Below are positions 1 through 12,900 of a stretch of DNA of 64,000 nt, one piece after another. This DNA comes from Strigamia acuminata (lineage: Eukaryota > Arthropoda > Chilopoda > Geophilomorpha > Linotaeniidae). How positions within the stretch are numbered: position 1 is the stretch's first letter; every line of letters begins with the position of its first letter. The stretch covers positions 29,910,427-29,974,426 of the forward strand of contig OX442315.1 of the NCBI GenBank assembly GCA_949358305.1, read 5' to 3'. Made by a program: the position numbers and the translations under genes. Under the pieces are notes generated by a model. The model did no database searches. It was not told the DNA's origin and saw nothing but the letters and a program-made list of their open reading frames with translations.

Positions 1-905
1 AATATGGGACATTCGGGTTATGATGTACAGATGGAAGCGTAAGCGGTAGCAACATGGAGATAAGACCCACCCAGCACAAAAAAACAACAGAAAAAGAAAG
101 TCAAAAGGAAAAACACTGCAGCATTTACATTTCATGCTGGAATAGAATACAGCCATGTCGATCGATTTCAATGCTCAAAAGTACAGACCTGTGTATAAAT
201 GTAACAGTTTGTAAACCCACTTACTACCTATCATTCAACTAAACTGGAACTTACTCCACTTTACTCGAATAATTCAGAAAATTAATGTTTGGCAATGTGA
301 CAATGCCAAACACATTTTGAGTGAATTTTACTTCAATAAGATGATCAGAGCTCACACGTTTTCATTGATTTTTAAAATTTTTGTCAAAATTTTCAACAAA
401 AAAAAATAAAATACATTTTTATAAAATATTTAATTATGTTTAAATTTAAAAACATATTTCTTTTTGTGTGTCCCGATTGGTTCGTCCGGAAATCTGGTCA
501 CCCTTCACTCAAACCATTAACACCCTTTGTTTTCATTAAATGTGCATCAATTTGTTCCATTAAAATCAATGATAATATTAATTTCGACAACTGATCCAGT
601 TTTTTATTTAAAAATATCCAATTGCGTCCGAAATCGTGCCACAATTGGGCTTAGTATCACTCAAACATGCGCTTTATTTCAGCGACACCAAGCACTGCAA
701 GCACTGCTAAATACATATACCCATGTTTGACATGGCAAGCATATCAATTGCTTACATACAGTATAGAAATATCCCAGAAATCTCCGGTGATTTCTTTTCA
801 CCATTATCCGAACGTACATCAGTTGTTGTAATTGCATGCATCCAGCAGCAGATACACATTGAATCAACATGCATTCTGCATATTTTCAGACCTCATTACT
901 TATTA
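1..905. other. Cav2 intron, left edge
   Basis: AT-rich DNA with no recognisable exon, RNA gene or repeat family. It is treated as intron of the Cav2 gene because the next exons (IVS3 onward) are missing from the window. Confidence 0.55.
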
Positions 906-3900
906 TACAGCCCCCGGACAAAAGTCCTGCAACAGAGCAATTTTTTCACTTACTTCAAACTTTGATGGCATCTAGCATAAAAACCATGACAGCTAGAGCA
1001 ATTAAACTTTAAAAATTGAAAAGCCCTATCTTTTTAGACTGGAATCACTTTATAACATCAGCTGAAAACATCTTTATTCAGTACGAAAAAAACAAAAATA
1101 AAAAATACACCAGAGACAAAAGTCCTGCAACACAACAAAATTGGTACAAAAGTCCTGCAACTTCTGCTAAAACTCTCTTTCCCCTCAATATATGGGATTG
1201 GCATAAACCATACACGTGATATACTGTATAATAATTTGCATATTTGCAAGTGATTGCCTATCATTCACTAATTTTGTAAGCAATAAGCTTTTTAAGCAAT
1301 GGCTGCAAAATGCACACCTATTGAGTTCGGAGTGAGAAAATTAATAATTAAAAAGCATTCCGAAGGCATTTCCAATGCACAAATTGCAAGTCAAATAGGA
1401 ATTCATCGTTCGACTTTGGGCAGAATTATCAAGACTCATGAAGAAACCGGAAAATGCAATGCGAGATTAAGGTCAGGTCGTCCACGCCATACAAAAAGAC
1501 AGAAGACAACATCCTCAGAAGTCTTGTGAAGAAATCCAGGAAAGATTCTGCCAGAAAAATAACAGCTAAATGGATTGATATAATAAAAAAACCTGTATCT
1601 GAAAAATTAACAAGGCGCCGACTCCAGGAAATGGGATATGGATTTCGAGTTGCAAAGAAGAAGCCACTTCTCACACGTGCAATGCAAAAAAAAACGAGTT
1701 TTATGGTGTCAGAAACATAAAGATTGGACTGTTTAACAGTGGAGACAAGTTATCTTCAGCGATGAGTCGCAATTTTGTTTGTTTAAAGATGGGAAAACTA
1801 CAGTTTTAAGAAAAAAGGGAGAAGAATTCCATCCCCATTGCATTTCAAAGACTGTCAAATTTGCACCTGGGATAATGGTTTATGGAACCATGACAGTAAA
1901 CGGACTTGGAAGCTTAGAAACTGTGAAACAAAGCATTAATGCAGAGGTTTACATCAATGTTTTGGATAATTGCCTCATTCCAACCGCCAAACACTATTTT
2001 CCGGATGGCAGTTACATCTACCAACAAGATGGTGCGCCTGCTCATAGGGTGAAAGTATGGGAATTGATGTGTTGGACTGGCCAGGAAACTCACCGGACCT
2101 TAATAGTATCCATCCCTAGAAGGATTACAGCAGTTTTGAAAGCTAGAGGTGGAGCCACGAAGTACTGAGAAGAAAGTTGCAGGACTTTTGTACCAATTTT
2201 GTTGTGTTGCAGGACTTTTGTCTCTGGTGTATTTTTTATTTTTATTTTTTTCGTACTGAATAAAGATGTTTTCAGCTGATGTTATAAAGTGATTCTAGTC
2301 TAAAAAGATAGGGCTTTTCAATTTTTAAAGTTTAATTGCTCTAGCTGTCATGGTTTTTATGCTAGATGCCATCAAAGTTTGAAGTAAGTGAAAAAATTGC
2401 TCTGTTGCAGGACTTTTGTCCGGGGGTTGTACAACTCGGATTTTAAACCGTCGTCGAAGCATCAACCCCATGTCAGCTACTTGATAATTGTGTGCAATGT
2501 CATCATACAATTGTGTCTCTTATGTATGTACAAAACTTTCAAATTTCGCGATTTTAGTTAAGAACCTTTCAGTATAAAAGCATGTGTGTTTGTTTTGTAA
2601 ATGCATTATTTGAGTGTCAAACAAAAATTGCACTTTGTTGACCACTGCGCTTTCAATTCTCTTCTTTCTTACAAATGAACTCTTAATTTGACAACCAAAA
2701 CAGAGCATGCACAATAGTAATATTAGATATTGTATACACTCGACCTAGTATCAAATACCAGAAGTTTAATCCAATGAGTCTTGATTTCAAACGATTTTTT
2801 AAATCAGACAATTGAAAATAAGAGTTTAATTCAACTAATTTTTGCTTGAACGATTCGACTTTAGATCGAATATGTACGGTAATATCAAAAAACAGTGCTG
2901 GAGTAAAAATCGGTACATAATTTGTGAAAACAAGATTTTCTCACTTATGAATACAGATATTCACCCACCGTGCACATATGTTACGTTCCACTTATAAAAA
3001 TTAGTGTAAATATTGAAGATCTTGCAGAATTTCAATTATACGTCTAACATTATAAATTTTGAGACTAAAACCTAATTTTCCAATATTCCCAAGAACAGTA
3101 TGTAAACAAGTTTTACTCAACAACTTAAATACACAGATCATGAAAAACTCATAGAAAAATTACAGCATTTTAGTCAAATTGAGGCATTTAAGTTACGTTA
3201 TTCTCCTCGGTATACGGTATGAATACGTTAATCGACTATTAAAATCTATTTATTTTGTAGTTGCTTCTCTTCCTCTTAAAAACATATGCTATGATGACCC
3301 AACACCAATTCTTCAGACTACTAACTCAAGTGTGTTAATGACTAATCCCATTCTCCTCAATTCAATTAAATTGCCACCTTTCTTCGTTTGAGCAGTGCAA
3401 TGGGTAGAATAAATAATTGAAATTCTGCAAATTCCATGCCTGTCAACTTAGACATAATAAACTTTGCATTAAAACACAATTCCCCTTGACCACATGCATG
3501 AGTTTGACTTTTTTCCAACGTCAATTCCGACAATGAATGTAACTCTTTGAAATAATGATTGAAAAATCTGTTTTCTAACTGATGATCATTGGACAACACA
3601 CATGCACTATTAATAAGCCATTATACTTCAAAGGCCGACATGATCTGAAAATATGCATGCACGTCTTAATCAAGCAAGAGACACAATAATTGTAGAAATA
3701 CGGCTTCCAATCAAATCTTCTGGATGAAATTACAATGTGGAGTGACTATGAAGATGTGTCGACAAACACTTAAAAAATTTCAATGCAGTGCGCTTAACAG
3801 TGCAATGTGCTACACATACACAGATCTGTAGCTGAATACAGAACTGTAACTTGGTGTCAGAGTCCATGAATTGAATTGAATACCAATATTTTATAAGCTT

Positions 3901-6900
3901 AGTCTAGAATTGATAAATCTTTTGATTCTTTAAATTTAAAAAGATACGGTAATGATCGTTTTAAGCACACATGAACTCCGTAACAGAATCAAGTTATAGT
4001 TACAATCCTGACGATGAGGAGCAAACCTTAAGTCCCAAGGCCACCAACTTGATTATGCATTCAAGGAGGAACAACAGGGTGAAGAGGGTATTCATGTAGC
4101 TTATAACGTCTAGGTAGATTACGTTCGCGTTGTAGTGCTACAGTAGCAGTGGATAGGAGGAAATAAAAAAATATGCTTTTAGGATTAGGATAAACAAGTA
4201 TTGTAGAAATAAACAAAATACTACGCATCTAAAAATTGTCATGGACAACCTAAGCCTGTAAAATCAAAAGAAAAGTAAAGAAACAAACAGAAAAGAAAAG
4301 AAAAAGAAAAGAAAAGAAAAGAAACCTCATTGATAGCAAATGCTTATGATGCAATTGGACAGCATGCAATTAGAGAAAATTAGAACGTGGCTTTATGCTG
4401 TAACGATGAATAGTATATAAGTCGTTGAACGGAGTATAAAAAATGAGTATAAAAATGATGAACATGCCGTGAATGTTCTCCTTACCCTGACTCCAAATGC
4501 GATCAGCTTTAAAGTAAATTCAAGACCAAAGACGATAGTGAAGGCCAAGTTCAGTTTTCGAAGTACGAATGCGTACATTTTGGGCTGCTGGTAAAACTAA
4601 AATGAAAAGCAAATCAAAATAGCAAAGGGCAATGAGACCTCAAACTGTGGCGTATCATTCACTGTTCAGCAATTCCATTGAAATTAAACTTTAATCAAAC
4701 AAAACAATTATGTACATTTAACATATTACTATATAAGAAATATATAAATATATGTAATGTACTTAATCCTAGAAGCAAGCATGCTTAACAACAAATCAAA
4801 TCATACCACTATACCACAACTTTAACTGCGTCTTAATCCCCCAACTGTGCTGGAAAACCGCTTTGAATGGGAAAGAAAGCCGAACTCTATCCAGAGTATT
4901 CACGGTATTATTGCTTAAGGTACGTTTTTCTACAGCCATTAAAGCTATGGTATATTTAAAGCATTTTTCTCACCACTTTTAAATGCATTGCGAGCAAACT
5001 ATGACGTAATGGTAAAGCAGTTTACGTAGGCATTCGGAGGCAAAGCGTTAACAAATCTCATATTTCACTTATGACATAAAGAATTACTTATTTACCATTT
5101 TCAAGTCTTAGTTAAAATTATGCTGAACTGTATCGTGCAAACACCCAGACCATCCATAACCAATACGAAAGAACAAATAATAGTTTTTCAAAAATAATTA
5201 AAAAAGCGGTGCAAGAGTTACTGAGCAGGCAAAATAGTTGTGTTAGTAAAAAGGCATGCTCTTTCCAAAATTTAAAAAAGAAAATCATTATTAGTCAGTC
5301 AATAGGCTTGGCTAGTTCGTCATCATTCCTATTGAAACTTGTTAGGTGAAGAAAACAAAATCCTACTAAATAAATCAATTAGATATTATCACGTTACCAC
5401 ACAGACGTAGCCAGTTGAAGTGTAATAAAAGTAAATTCATTAAAATACACATAAATATTATCTAAACTACAACTTAAATGTAATGAATTAATTCTCTAAT
5501 ATTCACTACTTTCTACACTACTTACAATATTATCAATATAAAAAATATAAATATAAAAATAAATTTAACAGCATCCATTAAATTTATATTAAAAATATAA
5601 AAAACAGTTAGATATTTTTTTCAATGCAATTGGCCAAATATTAAATAACCAAATACCGAACACCAAAATGCGCAAACTCACTTTTGGTTTAGTTTTTAGC
5701 ATTTGGGTGATAAGAATTGACCCAATACACCAAATGCCGAAAATTGAATAGCAAAAATACATTCGGTGAATGGTAATTGAATATTTGGTTGCCAAAAAAG
5801 CGATCATTCAGCTGCATTAGCATTAAAATTAAATTTGTGTACAAGTTCTCACCTGCATCATGAGCAAAAGTGTATTACACACGATAAGTGTCATTATCAA
5901 GTACTCAAAAGGTGGTGAAACGACCATCTTCCAAATACGATATTTAAAACCCGTTCTCGTTCGCGGTATGTATCTTTGCAGAGGTTTGGCATTGATTGCA
6001 AAGTCAATACATGATTTCTGTAATTAAACGCAACAATTAATCCAAACTAGCAGCCAATTTATGTTGGAATTCAAGCTCTTTTACTTGGTTTTTGTCGAGA
6101 TCTCCTTCTTCGAGTTCTGCTTCACCTTGTGCTTGAAAAGTGATGATGATCAAGGCAACAAAAATATTCACAAAGAAAAATGGAAAAACAATAAAAAATA
6201 CTATGTAAAATATAGACATTTCGATTCGGTAGCGCGGCTGGGGACCGTGATCTTTTGTCGTCGAATCCATCGACGTCATTAAAACTCTAATTTAAATAAA
6301 AAAGAATGTACCGGGTATTAAAAATCACATTTAAGCTCAAACGACTGATTTCGAATACTCACTGCGGCCAACCTTCTCCCGTTTGTACAGTGAACAACGT
6401 CAACATAGCTATAGCAACATTGTCATAATTAAATTTCTCTTTGTCCCACTTTCTCATTTCAGCTGTCGGTGCTCTATCGTCGGATGAAAAAATGAAGTAA
6501 AAGCCCCTACAAAAAATTTAAATTGGTATTAATCAACTTCATCAACCAAATAGATCTTGAAACTTACATGCAATCTTTTTGCTCAAGCTTAGACTTATCG
6601 TTGCAATTGAAAAACTTTCCATTAAATAGTTGAACAGCAATAACAGCGAAAATGAATTGAAACAGAAGATAAACTATTAAAATATTTACAACATTCTTCA
6701 ATGAATTTACTACACAATCGAACACAGCCTGTTTGAAACAAAATTAAATAATTAAAACTCAACATTTAGAATTTTTTCGACCGGATAAAAATTACCTTTA
6801 GTTTTGGTACACGTTTTATAGTCTTTAATGGTCTCAATACACGTAAAACTCTCAACGATTTTATTGTGCTTAAATTTTGGCTTACTTGACTATTGCCATC

Positions 6901-9900
6901 TCTGAATACAAAACAAAAATAAAAATTTATAAAATATCCACTTCAACAACATCTACAGCAAAACTCACGTAAAAACAAATCCTATTAGCGCGACTATGAC
7001 TACTATAGCGTCCAAAATGTTCCATAAATCTCGAATATAAGATCCAGGATGAAAAATAACTCCTAAATCAACAACCTAAACACAAAAATTATTGTTAATT
7101 AAACTAAAAAAAAGTAAAAACATGATTAAACGTACCTTTAATACCATTTCCACAGTAAAGACCCCCGTGAAAACAATATCAAAATAATCAAGAATAGCAT
7201 TTCTAGAACTCTCTTCTTCAACGGGGTCTTCAGCAGCAAGTGCAATGCTACTTAACGCAATCACCAACATAATAAAAAAATCAAAGTACTTTAAATTTAC
7301 TACCCAGTGCGCTCCACGTCTAATACTGAAAAAACAAATTGCAATTACTACAACATCTAGCAAACATTAAAGTCAATTTACAAATTGGTCGGACGAAAAA
7401 TAAACATTGACGAATAAGGCAGCATTGGCCGTGGCCCAGTGATATCTTCATTATTTTCTTTCGCTATATCTACTTCATCTGTGCGCAACCAAAACACGTT
7501 ACAAAACGAAAACACATTTCCAATAAAAATACCTTCTTCTTCCTTTTCTCCCTTAGCTTCATCTAATAAATCTCCTGATGTCGGAGAAGAAATCAAAGTA
7601 TTATCTTGCGTAAATCGATCTGGTCCAGTCCCGTGGGATTGAAGACCAGCTAACTCCCGTTGCAATTCTTCTTTGGCTCTCTACAAAATCAAAAAATATC
7701 AACAACTCATCTTGCAACATCAAAGTCGACTGCTTTTACCTCTTTATCTTCTACTTCCTGTTCTTCTTCGGCTTGTGTCATTTCATTGGCACTGGCTAAA
7801 TTATCTACAGCGATAGCTAAAAACACATTCAGAAGCGTATCTGCGTCACGTTAAGCAAAGTAAAAAGTATAATGTGCTATTTCGCGTTTAGAACTTATAT
7901 TCAAGGATACAGTTTCCGAACAAAACTAGAATGATGAAATACAGACTATAGGGCATGCCTTTCTTAATCCCACCATGAGCTTGAATGCCAAAATACATCA
8001 CTTCATTCCAGTCTTCCCCTGTTAGAATCTTTAGAATAAAATCAAAAACAAGTTATTAGCTTTCTTGAATCTGCTCAACATCTTACATCAACTCTACCAC
8101 ATTCTTCTCTATCATCATACATATTTTGTAAATAAAAAAAAACAAAAAAATACTCGAGTCTAACATTTCTGCAATAGGCCTACCACTTGATCATAACTAA
8201 ATTCTAATACTATTCCTAATCTGTAAAATTAGCAATAAAAATACTCTTTTTGATTTCAATTTTTTGTGCGCATGACATTGTTTAGTTAACCATTCTAATT
8301 ACATGCTTGTTTATCCATATATTTCAGGATTTATTTAGATGATTTATACTACCTGAAATACTGTTATCAACGATAAAGAGAAAGTATCAAAATTCGTTGG
8401 TGGTGTCTCCTCCTCAAAATTGAACCTAAAGAAATTAAACTTTTTGGATTAAACGTAATTCGGTAATTTGCATTTTTTCCCATGTTAGTTTGTTCCCAGC
8501 AACTTTTTCCGACTATTTAATTCAAAGAGTTAGTACAAATTACAACTAAAGCTATTCTAAAGCAACCTAAAGCTCTTCTAGTACTAAACTAGGCAGATAT
8601 TGGTTAGCCGCTATTCTAGTTCTAAGCAGATAATGGTTAGCAACACTATAAACAACTTTCTAAAATCAAAAATAAAATACCTGGAACACCGTGAGCAAGG
8701 CTATAGGAAAGCTGTTGAAATTGGTGTTGGGGGTTTCATTGTCAAAGTTGAACCTACAAGAACATTCCAAACAAAAAAAAACTAATGCTAATCTATTATC
8801 ACCTTATGCTCGTGCAATTACGATATTTCGTGTGACTTTAATGCAAACAGTGTTGGGTCCGCTAACAACAATAAACAGCAAAATCTATTTGTTAACACAC
8901 CCAACACTGAATACTAATTTGACAAAACAATAAACATTCAACTATAAAACAAAATTAAACAAACAGTAGGAAAGCAATACTCACTCTCCACCAAATAATT
9001 GCATCCCAAGTAATGCGAAGATGAGGATGAATAAAAAAAGCAGAAACAAGAGAGAAATGATAGAACGCATTGAGCGTAATAATGCAACTACTAAGTTGCG
9101 TAAAGATGCCCAATACCTGAAATTAATTTGTAAATTTGTAAATTTTAAATTTGTTTTAAAAAGAATTAGAATTATTGTAACATACGTGGTCACTTTAAAG
9201 ATCCTGAGTAGACGTAAGGCCCTTAGAACAGACAAGCCAAAAGATCCGTCTTTGAAACTAGACCAAATAACTTCAAATATACTGCCAGCTATAACCTAAT
9301 ACACAAAAATGTATATCATTTTCTATAACTTCCGTTCCTGAGGAAAAAAAATGAATTAGCACTTACTATACAGTCAAATCGATTGAAAGAAGATTCTAAA
9401 TAACTGCGAGGGCCCAATGCGTACATTTTAAAAAACATTTCAGACAGGAAAAGTCCCAAAAATACAAATTCTGCATAGTCTGTTTAAAAAATAAAATAAA
9501 TAAATGAATAAAACAATTATTCATTATAAATAAAAATGGTATCTCAATATTTACATAAAAAATCTGTTAGCCAATGTGGTTGATCGTAATGTTCCACCGC
9601 TGTACAGACTGTATTTAAAAATACCAAGACTATGACTGACCAATAAAAAAATTGGGTTTTCACAGTATGACGAATAAAAAACCTTAATAAACGCAATCAT
9701 TTTATTCAAAAATATTCAAGAGCAAAACAAATTCGTACCTAAACCGCTTTTCTGCTCGCCAGAAGCTCTTACATACTCCTTTATTCTTCATCTTGGACTT
9801 GAGATAGGAAGCCCGAGAAAAACCTTTTCAAGTTTACAAAACAAATTAGCCAAAGCCAGCAAACACATACTTAAGTTAGCACTAAATCTCAAATTTAGTG

Positions 9901-12900
9901 AACCACTGTGCATCACAAAGCAAACATTCGTGCAATTAAAACCAAAAATCTAAACATTTATTTCGTTTTATGGTAAACTAATACCAATTATTTTCAATTA
10001 CTAACTAACGACACTAAATCCACTATAAAAACAAATAAAATCTAACCAAGTAGCAAGTACTTGTAAACCATAAGCCAATAAACAAATTGCAATGTATCTA
10101 CAACACTACCAAAAAGAAAACAATCTATTGTTATACGCTACTGGCTTAAGGTTAAACTACTATTGGGACTAATTGAGGGGGAATAATCCATTACCTTTGT
10201 CTTTTTGAAGCACTGGGCAAAAAGGAATGCGATGACATCAACGTATGATATGCAAGAAAATAGTAAGTCACATTCATGCACAAGCCAAGGGACATTTAGC
10301 TCACAAAACAATATTCGATTGAATTGAAAACAAAAACCACCACACACAATACAAGAAAACAAGAAATAAAAATTCTTTCCACCTCTTTCCAACCAATTTA
10401 ACTTTTACTTAATGGATTAATCATTTTTGTTTTCATGCGTCCTCATAAATGAACTAGTGAACCATCAACATCCTACTCCACTTTGCTAGAACCTCAGCTA
10501 ATTTCCATACCTGACCAATCAAAATCTAAATACTTTCAGCTTAAACCGCAAACTCTACGCTCTGTAATCCAATCATGGGCGCCGACAGTGAGGTGCACTT
10601 GTAGGCAGTGCTGGACTGGCCTGGCGCGATACCAGGAATTGCCCGAACTATCCAGATTTCTCGGTACTAAATTTGTTCCCAGTCCAGCCTTGCTTGTAGG
10701 GTTTAGGTTAGGTAAAGGTTTATATTTAAGCAGGACCGTCTCTAGCTTACCTGCCATCGGGGTCTGATCATTTCATCACCATTTTTTCGCAACAAAATGC
10801 TGTTAGTTCAAGTTCTTTCATTCTGTTTTGCTTTGTGCGTCCCAGTTAAGGTGCAATGAGCGTACAGTCGTGGACAAAAAAACTCCCCTTCAGATTAGCC
10901 GTTTTAAGTTTATCCATCATTATTTGCCAGGTCTATCTTTTAATACTGTTGCTAGGGCAAGACGAGAGACCGGTCAACATTGATGCCATTGATTCTCAAT
11001 GGATTTTTATGCCACCTGGTAGATAAAATTAAAACAGCTAAACTAAAGGGAAGTTTTTTTTGTCCACGACTGTACACTGAGCAGGGGACTTGCCCCCCTG
11101 CATCCGCAATTCTGTTAAAAGCCCAAGTCAATCAAGGCGACGAAATGAACCGACCTCGTGTTTAATCCTGCGGGCACCCATGAATCCAATGCTCACCTTC
11201 AGCTACAAGTTCTTCTTCATCGTCATCATCTTCATCATCCGTTTCTGTACTTTTACTTCGGCCAGCAATTTTTAATTTCTTCCTCTTATTGGCTAAACGG
11301 AACCGAGCTGACCAAAATCAAGAATATTGGCAAATTTAAATTTAAATTTAAAAAAAAATTTAAAAATGCACCACTACTTCAAGTACTTCAAACTAGTTTT
11401 GCAAGCAAGGAGCTATACACACAAGACACAATCTAATCCCCTAACTAATTACATAAGGGATGTTGTTGGTCACTATTATTCATTCATGACGGACTGTCTG
11501 TACATCTACCATTCTTATATACTACCTCACCTTCTCGTATATGTAACTTTTCTTCTTCGGTTGTTCTCTCCTCTGCGAGAATTACTTCCTCTGTATTAAA
11601 AAAAAAAAACCCTTGTAAAATTTCAATTTTCAAATAAAATCGGTCTTAACTTTACCAGCTTTACATATCCACTCGAAATAACCATTTAATGCTACATCAA
11701 ACTGCTTTCTCGTTCGATCTTTTAAAAAGGCAGTGCGGCGTTCCACTCGCCCCTTCTCGTTCGCAAATTCCCTGCAATGTACATCATCTTAACCAACGTT
11801 CACAACACTCCGCAACTCAAATGGTTTACTTACCCGCTAAGAACTCCAAGAACTAAATTGAGCATAAAAAATGATCCCAGTATTATGAGGGGAATGAAGT
11901 ACAACCAATTATACCAACTTCCTAACGCGTCATTGGTCTGCAAAACGATTTTTATTTATAAAAACAATTGTCAAAAAACTAAACCCTCCCTTTGTCACTC
12001 AACACGCACCCAATACAGAATAGGAGTCCATCCTTCCATAGTAATACACTGGAACACCGTGAGCATGGCAAAACCAATATTATCGAAACTTGTGATTCCG
12101 TGGTTCGGTCCAATCCAACCGACTTTGCATACAGACGAATTGGCATCACAGACATGACTGCCCATTTTTTCATATTCTTTATTATCTGTTAGACAAGGCG
12201 CAGGTGAGTCGCCAACCTTAATTGTCTCGGCTGAAAGTGGAAATATTCAAGACGTGAATATTCAAAACGTGATGGATTCAATTAAATATCCAAGCGTATG
12301 CATTTTTGTTTAAGCTCCAGCAATGCTGGTATTGATAAGTTGAATGCAGAAAGACCCATGAATCAGGTCAAAAGATTAATCAATAAAAGCAATTTTGAGA
12401 AAAAGTAGTTTGGGAATATGAATGCTTTCAAACTGCAGTCATATAATTGTGTACATTTTAATTCCGAGCTATTTATATCAAACATTCATCATTTTCTTCC
12501 GCTAAATACCCCATATTTTAATCTAACCTTGACTTTAATCAAACTTGGGTGAGTATAGATATAGAAACTTACTTGGATCTTCTAGACTAAAACAGGTTTT
12601 GTGAAAAACTCCAGAATAAAATTCTAGACCGATAATTGCAAAAATTACTATAGCAAATAAAACTAAAAGTCCAATTTGTAGAAGTGGTGCCATAGCTTTT
12701 ATAATTGATTTCAGTACTACTTGAAGACCTGAAACGAACCGCAAAATACAAATTAGAAACAATTCACAGACACATTTTCAATTATTTAACTCTTTGATAC
12801 ATAATTGATGCATCTACTTGTATTATTTCTACTAACAACAACTTGATTAATGCTACACACACATGCCTCATTAAATTTGCATCGTATTTCAGTTACTCAT

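Larger units (their letters stand above)
908..2429 (+). mobile_element. Tc1/mariner-family transposon, Bari-like, degenerate
   Basis: The 1522-bp element is flanked by TA target duplications (906-907, 2430-2431) and lies in a Cav2 intron. Terminal inverted repeats of about 255 bp begin CAGCCCCCGGACAAAAG. Each repeat carries three copies of acaaaagtcctgcaac (left 918, 1116, 1146; right, inverted, 2176, 2205, 2403), an IR/DR layout like that of Bari-type elements. The transposase reading frame is broken. The two arms remain highly similar, so the copy is not very old. Confidence 0.9.
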
